The notes under the pieces are model-generated. The model did not search any database. It saw nothing but the letters and a program-made list of their open reading frames with translations, and had not been told where the DNA came from. A program made the translations under genes and the position numbers. 64,000 bases of DNA from Sphingomonas sanguinis (GTDB lineage Bacteria; Pseudomonadota; Alphaproteobacteria; Sphingomonadales; Sphingomonadaceae): assembly GCF_019297835.1 (NCBI RefSeq), contig NZ_CP079203.1, positions 4,152,001-4,216,000 on the forward strand, read 5' to 3'. Of this stretch, positions 46,447 to 55,092 are shown one piece after another (the stretch's first letter is position 1; every line of letters starts with the position of its first letter).

Positions 46447-48072
46447 ATGCGGGGAGCGGGATGGGCCGTCTTGGCGCTGGGGCTGGCCAGTCCGCTGGCG
46501 GCGCAGACGACCGGCCAAGCGACGGCGGTGCCGCAGATCGTCAGCAAGGGCGGTCGCCACGCCCTGATGGTCGATGGCCGTCCCTTCCTGATGCTGGGCG
46601 CGCAGGTCAACAATAGCAGCAACTATGCCGCCGCGCTGCCGCAGGTCTGGCCGGTGCTCGACCGCATCCATGCCAACACGATCGAAATCCCGGTGGCCTG
46701 GCAACAGATCGAGCCGGAGGAGGGGCGGTTCGACTTCACCTTCGTCCAGACCTTGCTCGACCAGGCGCGGGCGCACGACAAACGCGTCGTGCTGCTCTGG
46801 TTCGCGACGTGGAAGAACACCTCGCCCGGCTATACCCCCGATTGGGTCAAGCTCGACAATCGCCGCTTTCCCCGGATGAAGACGCGCGACGGCAAGGATC
46901 ATTATGCGCTGACCCCGATGGCGCGCACCACGCTGGAAGCGGACAAGCGCGCCTTTGTCCGGCTGATGACGTACCTGAAGGACCATGATCCGCAGAACAC
47001 GGTCATCATGGTCCAGCCGGAAAATGAGGTCGGCAGCTATCGCAACCCGCGCGACTATTCGGCGGCGGCGCAGACGCTGTTCGACGGGTCGGTGCCGGTG
47101 GCGCTGACCCGCAAACTCGGCAAGCCGCGCGGGAATTGGAAAACGGTCTTCGGGGCGCAGGCGGACCGGGCGTTCAACACCTGGTACACCGCGCGCTACA
47201 TTGATGAGATCGTCGCGGCGGGCAAGGCGGTGAAGCCGCTGCCCATGTACGTCAACGCGGCGCTGGCCGGGCCATCCAACGTGCCCGATCCCGACGGCGT
47301 GGCGAGCGGCGGGCCGCAGCAGGACGTGCTCGACATCTGGAAGGTCGCCGCGCCCTCGATCGATGCCGAAGCGCCCGACATTTACGACCGGGCCAGCGCC
47401 AATGTGGTCGCGTACATGAACGCCTATGCCCGGCCCGACAATCCGCTGCTGGTGCCCGAGATCGGCAATGCGCGCGAGTTCGCCCGCTATTTTTACGAAG
47501 CGCTGGGGCGCGGCGCGATCGGTTTTGCGCCGTTCGGCATGGATGACACCGGCTTCTTCAACTATCCGCTGGGGGCCAAGGCATTGGACCCGGCGACGCT
47601 CGACGCCTTTGCCGGGCCTTATGGCGCGGTCGGTAGCGTGATGCGCGACTGGGCGAAGGCGGCGTTCGAGCATCCGAACTGGGGCACTGCTAAGCCCGAC
47701 GACGGCAGCGACCGGGAGGCGGTGCTGGGCGACTGGCGCATACGGGCGGAGTTCGGCCAGTGGCAGTTCGGGGAGAAGAGCTGGAGCTGGCTCAAGTCCG
47801 AACCTGCGCCCTGGAAGGCCGAGCCGGTGGGCGGCATGGCGGTCGTGCAACTCTCGCGCGACGAATATCTGATGACCGGCGATCATGTCCGCGTCCGCTT
47901 CGAGCCTGCGACGCCCGACCTCAAGGCGATGATCGTCCGGGTCGAGGAGGGGCATTTCACCGATGGCCGCTGGGTGATGGACCGGGTGTGGAACGGCGAC
48001 CAGACCGATTACGGGATCAACCTGATCGACCGCCCGGTCGTGCTAAAGGTCGTGATGGGCCGCTATCGCTGA
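46447..48072 (+). CDS. GH35/GH42-like beta-galactosidase, DUF5597 type, exported
   Basis: The 541-residue protein has a signal peptide ending near PLAAQ and a (beta/alpha)8 catalytic domain (about 30-375). The acid/base Glu is likely in QPENEVGSY and the nucleophile Glu in LLVPEIGNA, the pattern of clan GH-A. A C-terminal beta domain (about 395-540) resembles DUF5597. The family acts on beta-galactosides, and plant or algal polysaccharide fragments are likely substrates. ATG 46447 directly follows an in-frame GTG at 46444; GGAGGGGGGA lies upstream. Its last 56 bp overlap the end of the convergent kinase gene. Confidence 0.85.
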   Translation: MRGAGWAVLALGLASPLAAQTTGQATAVPQIVSKGGRHALMVDGRPFLMLGAQVNNSSNYAAALPQVWPVLDRIHANTIEIPVAWQQIEPEEGRFDFTFVQTLLDQARAHDKRVVLLWFATWKNTSPGYTPDWVKLDNRRFPRMKTRDGKDHYALTPMARTTLEADKRAFVRLMTYLKDHDPQNTVIMVQPENEVGSYRNPRDYSAAAQTLFDGSVPVALTRKLGKPRGNWKTVFGAQADRAFNTWYTARYIDEIVAAGKAVKPLPMYVNAALAGPSNVPDPDGVASGGPQQDVLDIWKVAAPSIDAEAPDIYDRASANVVAYMNAYARPDNPLLVPEIGNAREFARYFYEALGRGAIGFAPFGMDDTGFFNYPLGAKALDPATLDAFAGPYGAVGSVMRDWAKAAFEHPNWGTAKPDDGSDREAVLGDWRIRAEFGQWQFGEKSWSWLKSEPAPWKAEPVGGMAVVQLSRDEYLMTGDHVRVRFEPATPDLKAMIVRVEEGHFTDGRWVMDRVWNGDQTDYGINLIDRPVVLKVVMGRYR

Positions 48073-49642
48073 CCAGCAGGGTCAGCCGCATCGCGGTCCC
48101 CTGCGTCGCGTCCGCCAGCGTCAGCGTGCCGCCCGATCCCGCGAGCAGCGCGCGTGCGATCGACAGGCCCAGGCCGGTGCCACCGCTCGTCCGGCGTGAG
48201 GTGAAGAACGGCTCGAAGATGCGGTCCCGGTCACCGGGCGGGATGCCGCCGCCATTGTCGGCGACGGTGATGGCGATGGGGTCGCCTGCCTTGATACAGA
48301 CGGTGATCGTATCGGCCCCTGCCTGAACGCCGTTCTCGATCAGGGTGGTCAGCACCGCCTCCAGCGTTTCGGGGGCGATGCGGGCGGGGAGGGCGGGTTC
48401 CTCCGCCTCGATGCGGATCACGACGCGGCGGGTGCGGTGCGCGTCGGCGAGCTTGGCGGCGACGGCAACCGCATCGCACGACCGATCCGCCACCGCGACG
48501 CTCATATCCGCTCGCGCCAGATCGAGCAGGCGCGAAACGAGCAGCGTCAGCCGCTCCGCATCGGCATCGGCGTTGGCGAGGAAGCGGTCGCGCTCCTCCG
48601 CCGACATGACGGACCCGTGATCCTGCAACAGCTCGATCGCGCCGCGAATGCCCGTCAGCGGCGTCTTGAACTCATGGCTGACCGCATGGGCGAAGTTGCG
48701 CAGATAGAGCGAGCGCGCCTCGATCGCCTGCGCCATGGCGGCGAAGTCGCGGTAGAGGTCCTGGATTTCGATCGCCGCCGTCGCCGGGATGGCGGGCACC
48801 GTGCCGCGTCCGGCGGCGACATCGCGCGCGGCGTCCTGCAACTCCTCGATCGGCCGGGCAATACCGCGCGACAACAGGCCCGACAGCAGGATCAGCATAC
48901 CCAGGATGGACAGCACGCCAATGACGATCTTGCCCCAGTCTTGATACAGGCCGACGAACAGCGACCGTGCCGATCGCGACAGCAGCAGCACGCCGACCAC
49001 CCGGCCGTTCACCATTATCGGCCGCGCATAATGGACCCGCGTCGCCGCCGCCCGCGACAACCAGTCGAAGCGATAGATCGCCTCGTACCGCGCATCCCGC
49101 CGCAACACGGTGCGCGGTGTGCTGGTCAGCGCGGCGGCGACCTCGGGCAGACCCGCATAGCTTCCCCATCGCGCGGAACCGCTGACGATCCGCCCGTCCC
49201 GGTCGAGCAGGATGATCGAGGCGAGTGTCGCTTGCCGCGTGGCGGCCAGAACGGGGGCGAGCCGCTTGGCCGCTTCCCGCGCATCGGCCGTCGGTGGCGG
49301 CGCTGGACCGGGGGCAGGGCGTTCGGGCAGGATCGGCGTGGCGCTGAGATCGACCGCCGTGGCGTTCGGACTATAGGGGCTGGGCATCGGAGCCAAGGGT
49401 CTCGCCACGCTCCTGCCGGGTGGCGCGTCCGGCCACAGGGCAGCGGCGCTGGCGGCCAGCGCCGCGCCTTGCGCGACCAGTTCCGCCTCGGTCTGGCGGA
49501 CCAGCGTATTCTCATAGACGCGCAACGCAACCGCACCGACACCCGGCAGAGCCGCGACGAGGAAGAAGCTGGCGAACAGATAGGTGCGTAAGCTCAGTCG
49601 CGGCCAATGGCGCTTGGCCCAGGCCTTGAGCGGCGCAATCAC
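48017..49642 (-). CDS. Membrane sensor histidine kinase (CreC-like)
   Basis: The 541-residue kinase has a membrane helix near residues 20-40, a periplasmic sensor region (about 41-240) with a Pro-rich insert (about 90-130), a second helix (about 245-265), a HAMP domain, HisKA with phospho-His near 324 (HAVSHEFKTPLTG) and HATPase_c (NGVQAGA, DNGGGIPPGD, GGTGLGLSIA). The chosen start GTG 49642 overlaps the regulator stop by 4 nt (GTGA); GTG 49660 is an alternative. The protein partners with the regulator encoded just upstream. Its signal is unknown. Confidence 0.92.
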   Translation of the reverse strand: MIAPLKAWAKRHWPRLSLRTYLFASFFLVAALPGVGAVALRVYENTLVRQTEAELVAQGAALAASAAALWPDAPPGRSVARPLAPMPSPYSPNATAVDLSATPILPERPAPGPAPPPTADAREAAKRLAPVLAATRQATLASIILLDRDGRIVSGSARWGSYAGLPEVAAALTSTPRTVLRRDARYEAIYRFDWLSRAAATRVHYARPIMVNGRVVGVLLLSRSARSLFVGLYQDWGKIVIGVLSILGMLILLSGLLSRGIARPIEELQDAARDVAAGRGTVPAIPATAAIEIQDLYRDFAAMAQAIEARSLYLRNFAHAVSHEFKTPLTGIRGAIELLQDHGSVMSAEERDRFLANADADAERLTLLVSRLLDLARADMSVAVADRSCDAVAVAAKLADAHRTRRVVIRIEAEEPALPARIAPETLEAVLTTLIENGVQAGADTITVCIKAGDPIAITVADNGGGIPPGDRDRIFEPFFTSRRTSGGTGLGLSIARALLAGSGGTLTLADATQGTAMRLTLLVSDSGPSRPLARPGGRSG

Positions 49643-50361
49643 GCCGCGCCGCCGGTACACGCCCCCAGCCGATAGCCGATCCCGGCACGCGTCTCGATCA
49701 CATCGGTCCCGCCATGTTCGGCGAACTTGGCGCGCAGGTTGCGGATATGGCTGTCGATCGTCCGATCAGTCACGGCAAAGCCCGGCCCGTGCAGCCGGTC
49801 GATGATTGCGTCGCGGCTGAACACCTTGCCCGGCATCACCGCCAGCGTGCGCAGGATCGAAAATTCGGTGACGGTCAGCGGGATTTTGGCCTCCGCCCAG
49901 CGCGCCTGCCATCCCTCGATATCGAGGCTCAGGCAGCCCTGCCGGATCGCCGCGCCCGCGCTTTCGACGCTGGGCGGATGGGCATGGGTGCGGCGCAGGA
50001 TCGCCATGACCCGCGCCACGACTTCGCGCGGGGAAAAGGGCTTCACGACATAATCGTCCGCGCCGAGTTCGATCCCCAGCACACGGTCGATCTCGTCGTC
50101 GCGCGACGACAGGAACAGGATCGGCGTTTCGCTTTGGTTGCGCAGGCGGCGACAGACCTCCAGCCCGTCCATGCGCGGCATGTTGATGTCCAGCACGACG
50201 AGGTCGGGACGGTGCACGGCGACCTCGGTAAGGGCGGCCTCGCCATCCGCCGCCTCGATCGTGTCCAGCCCCGCCTTGCCGAGCGCGAAGACGAGCAGTT
50301 GGCGGATATTGGGGTCGTCATCGGCGACCAGGATCGTGCGGGGCATGGGGCACAGGATCAT
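49639..50361 (-). CDS. OmpR/PhoB-family response regulator (CreB-like)
   Basis: The 240-residue regulator has a receiver domain (about 7-120, with DDDPN acidic pocket, Asp58 in VVLDINMPRMDG, and Lys in YVVKPFSPRE) and a winged-helix DNA-binding domain (about 135-235, SILRTLAVMPGKVFSRDAII, TIDSHIRNLRAKF). It is coupled by 4-nt overlaps to both the DUF4173 gene and the kinase gene. Start ATG 50361 or ATG 50346. An 11-bp-period direct repeat in front of the operon is a candidate binding site. Confidence 0.95.
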   Translation of the reverse strand: MILCPMPRTILVADDDPNIRQLLVFALGKAGLDTIEAADGEAALTEVAVHRPDLVVLDINMPRMDGLEVCRRLRNQSETPILFLSSRDDEIDRVLGIELGADDYVVKPFSPREVVARVMAILRRTHAHPPSVESAGAAIRQGCLSLDIEGWQARWAEAKIPLTVTEFSILRTLAVMPGKVFSRDAIIDRLHGPGFAVTDRTIDSHIRNLRAKFAEHGGTDVIETRAGIGYRLGACTGGAA

Positions 50362-51857
50362 GGGCGGCGGCCTTCGTCAACGGGCGGGGGCGGGAAGGGT
50401 TCGCCGCCGCACCGGCGCTGCTCGTGCGGTTTGACGTGGGGGCCGATCCGTCCCCGTGCTGCGGCCAGCCGCCGGGCGCCGCGCCAGGTCCAGCTATGCC
50501 AGTCGGCCTGTTCGCGGATCAGACGCGCCGCCACCTGATCGATGACATAGCCGGTGCGCTCGCGCAGAACCGGCCCGGCGGCGCGGTGTTCCAGCGCGAT
50601 CAGCGGCAGCAGGGCCGCCGGCCCCGTGCTTTCCAGATAGCAGAGGTCGATGTCATCGGCGCTGCGGGCATGGGTCACGTTCCAGCTCGCTGAGATCGCG
50701 CCCAGATCGCTCGCGCATCCGGCGGTCAGCACCACGGCGGCGGCCAGCGCATTGGCGTTGACCAGCCAGCGCGCCGATAACCCTCGCCACATCCGCCAGA
50801 GGATCAGGACCAGCCCCATCGCCACCAGCCCCATCCAGGCCAGCGCCGCGATCCGCCACGGGGTCAGCGAAAAGACCGCGATATAGTCGATCGTCCGCAG
50901 GATGCTGGAGGCGACCAGCAGCACATTCTGCCCGACCCATAGTGTGATGAGGCGGCGCAGGGTGCGGTCGTCCTCCGACCCGGTGGCATAGAGCACGAAC
51001 CCGCCCGCCAGCAGCGCGGTCACGATCAGCGGATAGGCTCCGCGATGCGCATAGTCCGCCAGCGTCACCCCCTGGGGCAGCGGCGCGTCGCTCCACAGAA
51101 AGGCGAGGTCGAGGCCGTTCTGCACCGCGAAAATCAGGTTGAACGCCACCAGCGACAGGATCAGCGTCGCGCGTCGCAACCGGGGGAGCAGCGGCGTCGA
51201 ACTCGAACTTGCCAAGCCGGACGCAAGCATCGTCCCGCGCGGCCGCAGGCTGGACCATATCAGCAGCAGGAAAGGCAGCGAAAACAGCAACCGGCACAGG
51301 ATGTCCGACAGGTCCGGAAAGCGGATCGCGGCGAAGGCGTTGTCGATCAGCGGATTGGCCTGCGCGAACAAGGCCAGGAATAGCGCACTGCCCGCCACGG
51401 GCACGGCCAGCATCGCGGCGACCGCCACCAGCTTCGGCCCGCTCCGCCCGCGCTCGATCCGCGACAGGCGCGCGGCGTCGCGCAAAGGGGCGACCAGGCT
51501 GAGGAGTCCGTAGACCACCAGCCGCCCCGCCGCATGGATGGCATCGTCATAGTGGCGCAGCGGCGACAGCGTCGCCATGCCGATCGCGATCAGGAACATC
51601 AGGACCTTGAGCGGCCCCGGATCATCGACCAGCATCAGTCCGAACAACGTCGCCACCGCGATGGCCACTCGCGCGGATTTGCTGGCGCGGACGTCCGGTC
51701 GGGTCAGCAGCAGGACGATGGTCCAGCCGAGCGCGAAGCCGCCCAGCGTCCAGCCCGGCTCTTGCGCATAGAAGAACAGATGCGCCAGCCCGATCAGCGC
51801 GGCGGCGCCGATCAGCTTGCGGCGAAAGGTGAATGGTCCCGATGTTCTGGGTATCAT
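50358..51857 (-). CDS. DUF4173 multi-pass membrane protein
   Basis: The 499-residue protein has about 10-12 hydrophobic segments followed by a short C-terminal domain with the DUF4173 pattern (ISASWNVTHAR, then DIDLCYLESTGPAALLPLI). Function unknown. It leads an operon with a CreBC-like two-component pair, so it may be a target, signal modulator or envelope-stress membrane component; in enterobacteria creBC is followed by the membrane protein gene creD, which is a different family. Start ATG 51857 has AAGGGAGA upstream; the frame opens further upstream. Confidence 0.85.
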   Translation of the reverse strand: MIPRTSGPFTFRRKLIGAAALIGLAHLFFYAQEPGWTLGGFALGWTIVLLLTRPDVRASKSARVAIAVATLFGLMLVDDPGPLKVLMFLIAIGMATLSPLRHYDDAIHAAGRLVVYGLLSLVAPLRDAARLSRIERGRSGPKLVAVAAMLAVPVAGSALFLALFAQANPLIDNAFAAIRFPDLSDILCRLLFSLPFLLLIWSSLRPRGTMLASGLASSSSTPLLPRLRRATLILSLVAFNLIFAVQNGLDLAFLWSDAPLPQGVTLADYAHRGAYPLIVTALLAGGFVLYATGSEDDRTLRRLITLWVGQNVLLVASSILRTIDYIAVFSLTPWRIAALAWMGLVAMGLVLILWRMWRGLSARWLVNANALAAAVVLTAGCASDLGAISASWNVTHARSADDIDLCYLESTGPAALLPLIALEHRAAGPVLRERTGYVIDQVAARLIREQADWHSWTWRGARRLAAARGRIGPHVKPHEQRRCGGEPFPPPPVDEGRRP

Positions 51858-51938
51858 GCCGGTCTCCCTTGATGGGGCCGCTATGGGCGGCGCGGGTCGA
51901 GGGGGACCGGGCGGATCGACGTGTTTCGTGCGCGCTAT

Positions 51939-51958
51939 CGGTGCAGAAACGGTGCAGA
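51939..51958 (-). promoter_or_regulatory. 11-bp-period direct repeat upstream of DUF4173-RR-HK operon
   Basis: CGGTGCAGA occurs at 51939-51947 and again at 51950-51958, exactly one helical turn apart. It lies 82-101 bp before the DUF4173 start and about 90 bp before the divergent DUF885 gene. OmpR/PhoB-family regulators, including CreB, bind tandem half-sites with 10-11 bp periodicity. Confidence 0.55.
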
Positions 51959-52048
51959 CGCGTTCATCCACGCCATCGGACAAATCGCTTTGCACGCCCG
52001 TATCAACGGCTTAGCCTCCCAGTTGACAAGTTCATCATGGGAGTGTTC

Positions 52049-53860
52049 ATGCAGCGTCGTCAGTTCCTCGCCTCCGCCAGCCTGGCTGCGGCCGCCGCCG
52101 CCACGCCGTCCTGGGCAAAGACCGGCCAGGGCATGGGCGCGCGAGATGCGGAGCTGCGGGCGATGCTGGACCGCTTCTTCTATGCGCGGCTGGAGGACAG
52201 CCCGGAGCAGGCGACCTCGCTCGGTCTCGACACCGGGCCGCGCGCGCATTTGAAGGCGCGGCTCGGCGATGCCTCACGCGCTGGTGAAATGCGCCAGTTC
52301 GCCCGCGCGCGGCAGGAGCGCGCCCAGCTCGCCACCATTCCCCGGAGCGCGCTGGGGCAGGGCGCGCGGCTCGATTACGACATCCTCGCTTACGGGCTGG
52401 ACCGGGTGATTGCGGGCGAACGTTTTTCTTATGGGGCGAGCGCGGGCCGTTATGCGCCTTATGTGCTGAGCCAATTGTCGGGCGCGTATCGCGATGTGCC
52501 GGATTTCCTGAACGGCCAGCACCGGATCGCCCACGCCGCCGATGCCGACGCCTATGTCGCGCGGGTGGAGGCGTTCGGCCCGGCGATCGATGCCGAAACC
52601 GAGCGGCAGCGTGAAGATGCCGCCAAGGGCGTCTTCGCCCCCGACTATATCCTCGACACCACGCTCAAGCAGTTGGCGGCGGTTCGTGACAAGGCGCCCG
52701 AGGCGACCGGCCCGGCGGTCGATATCGCCGCCAAGTTGAAGGCCGCGAACCTGCCCCCCGACCGCGCGCAGGCGGTCGCACGGCTGATGGTCGAGCGGGT
52801 CTTCCCGGCGCTCGACCGGCAGCGGGCGTTCGTCACCGAATTGCGGGGCCGGGCGGTGCATGACGCAGGCGTCTGGCGGCTGCCGGACGGCGAGGCCTAT
52901 TATACCGCCGCCGCTGCTGCAGCGACCACGACCGAGATGACCGGCGACGAGATCCACCGGCTCGGGCTGGCGCAGGTGGCAGAGATCGGTGCGCGGATCG
53001 ATGGCATATTGAAGGCGCAGGGCATGGCGCAGGGTAGCGTCGGCGAGCGGCTGGTCGCGCTCAACAAGCGGCCGGACCAGCTCTATCCGAATACCGATCA
53101 GGGCCGCGAGGCCCTGCTAGAGCAATTGCGGTCGCAGGTCGCGGCGATGACCCGCCGCCTGCCCGAACAATTCGCGGTCCTGCCCAAGGCACCGGTTGAA
53201 ATCCGCCGCGTGCCGGAGGCGATCCAGGCGGGCGCGCCGGGCGGCTATTATCAGTCCGCCTCGCTCGACGGGTCGCGGCCCGCCATCTACTATATCAACC
53301 TGCGCGATACGTTCGACCGGCCGAAATTCGGGCTGGCGACGCTGACCTATCACGAAGCGGTGCCGGGCCATCACCTGCAGGTCATGTCGGCGCTGGAGAG
53401 CCAGGACATTCCGCTGATCCGCAGGCGCGGCTTCTATTCGGGCTATTCGGAGGGGTGGGCGCTCTATTCCGAACAGCTCGCCGACGAGATGGGGATGTAC
53501 GATGGCAATCCGCTGGGCCAGGTCGGCTATCTGCAATCGCTGCTGTTCCGCGCCACGCGCCTCGTCGTCGATTCGGGGATGCATGCTAAGCGCTGGAGCC
53601 GGGAGAAGGCGACCGACTATCTGATCGCCACCACCGGCATCGCGCGCGGGCGCAGCCAGGGGGAGATCGACCGTTACACGGTCTGGCCGGGTCAGGCGTG
53701 CAGCTACAAGATCGGGCACACCGTCTGGACCCGCCTGCGCGACGAGGCCAAGGCCAAGGCGGGCGCGACATGGGACCCCAAGGCGTTCCACCGCGTCCTG
53801 ACGCTGGGTGCGATGCCGCTCGACGTGCTGGAGCGCGTGGTGCGCGAGCGGATGGCGTAA
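52049..53860 (+). CDS. DUF885 family protein, Tat-exported
   Basis: The 603-residue protein starts with a twin-arginine-like signal (QRRQFLASASLAAAAAATPS). The rest is the helical DUF885 domain, whose central motif HEAVPGHH near residue 434 resembles a zinc metallopeptidase site (HExxxxxH with a downstream Glu, as in SEGWALYSE). The family is thought to include peptidases but is poorly characterised. Start ATG 52049 was preferred over ATG 52037 because GGGAG lies 5 nt before it. It is divergent from the DUF4173 operon and shares its 190-bp control region. Confidence 0.85.
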   Translation: MQRRQFLASASLAAAAAATPSWAKTGQGMGARDAELRAMLDRFFYARLEDSPEQATSLGLDTGPRAHLKARLGDASRAGEMRQFARARQERAQLATIPRSALGQGARLDYDILAYGLDRVIAGERFSYGASAGRYAPYVLSQLSGAYRDVPDFLNGQHRIAHAADADAYVARVEAFGPAIDAETERQREDAAKGVFAPDYILDTTLKQLAAVRDKAPEATGPAVDIAAKLKAANLPPDRAQAVARLMVERVFPALDRQRAFVTELRGRAVHDAGVWRLPDGEAYYTAAAAAATTTEMTGDEIHRLGLAQVAEIGARIDGILKAQGMAQGSVGERLVALNKRPDQLYPNTDQGREALLEQLRSQVAAMTRRLPEQFAVLPKAPVEIRRVPEAIQAGAPGGYYQSASLDGSRPAIYYINLRDTFDRPKFGLATLTYHEAVPGHHLQVMSALESQDIPLIRRRGFYSGYSEGWALYSEQLADEMGMYDGNPLGQVGYLQSLLFRATRLVVDSGMHAKRWSREKATDYLIATTGIARGRSQGEIDRYTVWPGQACSYKIGHTVWTRLRDEAKAKAGATWDPKAFHRVLTLGAMPLDVLERVVRERMA

Positions 53861-53927
53861 CGGTCCTCTATTCCTCCGAGGCTTGGCCAATCGTCGTTGG
53901 AGCGGATAGGGTCCGTGGCGGAGGAAG

Positions 53928-54527
53928 ATGCCCATGAACCTGTCACGTTCCCTGTCCGTCCTGTCGCTGCTTGGTATGGTTGCGATGCTATCGCCGACCG
54001 GGGCGAGCGCTGCCGATAAGGATGCCCTGCCGCGCAAGATCGGTGACTGGACGTTGGCGGTCAGCGAGGATGGCGATGGGTGCTTCCTGACCCGCATCTA
54101 CGACCGGCCGGGGAGCACGACGTTGCTGCTCGGGCTGGACCGGGACGGATCGAACCATCTGACGGTCCTCAACGCCAACTGGTCGATCAAGCCGAAGGAG
54201 CGGCTGGCGCTCGACTTCACGCTGACGGGGGGCAGCTATCCCAGGCATTTCGCGGTCGGGCTGGCCTCGGATGACCAGCAGGGTTTTGTCACCAGCTTCG
54301 AAAAGCCGTTCCCGACCTATCTCGCACGGTCGCAGGCGCTGAACATCGCGCGCGGCGATGTGCCGGTCGAGCGGCTGTCGCTGGCGGGTAGCGGAGCGGC
54401 GATCGCGGCGCTGCGCGATTGCGTCACCGCGCGACAGGCGAAGCCCGCCAAGGCGACCCGTTCCGATGATGCGATGGACGGTATTCCGCGCGATCCCTTC
54501 GCCAAAGGCGCGGCGCGCAAGCGTTGA
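53928..54527 (+). CDS. Hypothetical exported protein
   Basis: The 199-residue protein has a signal peptide (LSLLGMVAMLSPTGASA) and a small beta-rich domain (about 35-165) starting at KIGDWTLAVSEDGDGCFL, with two Cys that could pair (in DGCFL and LRDCV). The last 30 residues are basic and polar. I do not recognise the family. Periplasmic location is inferred. It is 67 bp after the DUF885 gene and may be co-transcribed. Confidence 0.7.
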   Translation: MPMNLSRSLSVLSLLGMVAMLSPTGASAADKDALPRKIGDWTLAVSEDGDGCFLTRIYDRPGSTTLLLGLDRDGSNHLTVLNANWSIKPKERLALDFTLTGGSYPRHFAVGLASDDQQGFVTSFEKPFPTYLARSQALNIARGDVPVERLSLAGSGAAIAALRDCVTARQAKPAKATRSDDAMDGIPRDPFAKGAARKR

Positions 54528-54682
54528 AAGCTGAACCGCATCTTAACATGATGTGCCTTTGTGCAAATAGTCGCACAGTAACGTTTGGTCGAAAAACCGG
54601 CACGGTCGAACAGAAACAGGATTGTCGAACTTTTTCCGCTCGGCTTCGTTGTTGCGGTTGGTTAACGACTGGAAGAACTGTT

Positions 54683-54994
54683 ATGTCGGCTTATGCATCT
54701 AAATCCCTTCTCGCCGTGGTAACCTTGGCGGGTGCCGTCAGCCTTGGTGGATGTGCGACGAAATCCTTTGTGCGCGAACAGATCGCCCCGGTAAGCCAGC
54801 GCGTCGACTCGCTCGAATCACGGCTCCAGCAGACCGACGGCACGGCCAAGCAGGCCTTGGCGGAGGCGCAGGCCGCATCGGGTCAGGCACAGCAGAACGG
54901 CCAGCGGCTCGATCAGCTCGGCGGCCGCGTCGATGGCGTCGAACAGCGCCTGACCGTTCAGGAGCAGAAGCCCGCCCGGCGTCCGCGGCATTGA
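54683..54994 (+). CDS. Small coiled-coil lipoprotein (Lpp-like architecture)
   Basis: The 103-residue protein has a lipoprotein signal peptide (AVSLGGC, Cys about 24) and an extended Gln/Ala/Leu-rich heptad region (about 35-90, QRVDSLESRLQ, GQRLDQLGGRVDGVEQRL) that should form a coiled coil. It ends in a basic tail (ARRPRH). It resembles alphaproteobacterial Lpp/OmpA-linker lipoproteins, without the C-terminal Lys of Braun's lipoprotein. Start ATG 54683 with GGAAGAA upstream; the frame is open earlier. An L,D-transpeptidase-like gene follows. Confidence 0.75.
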   Translation: MSAYASKSLLAVVTLAGAVSLGGCATKSFVREQIAPVSQRVDSLESRLQQTDGTAKQALAEAQAASGQAQQNGQRLDQLGGRVDGVEQRLTVQEQKPARRPRH

Positions 54995-55035
54995 TGCCGA
55001 CGCGTCCCAGGCAATAGACGATTGTGATCTGCCGT

Positions 55036-55073
55036 GCCGGTCCTTCCCCTTGCCGGGGAGGGGCCGGCCTTTT
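55036..55073 (+). terminator. Intrinsic terminator after the lipoprotein gene
   Basis: A 13-bp stem (55037-55049 with 55055-55067, two G-U pairs, extendable by one pair) with a 5-nt loop is followed by CCTTTTCC. The inner sequence resembles an end-arm of the R1 repeat. Confidence 0.8.
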
Positions 55074-55092
55074 CCGTGAGTAAGCTCCCCCG

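Noticed and set aside
48017..48072. A frameshift or mis-assembly where the beta-galactosidase and kinase genes overlap by 56 bp
   Set aside because: Both proteins have normal C-termini for their families (kinase G2 box and final strand; glycosidase beta domain), so this is a plain convergent overlap.
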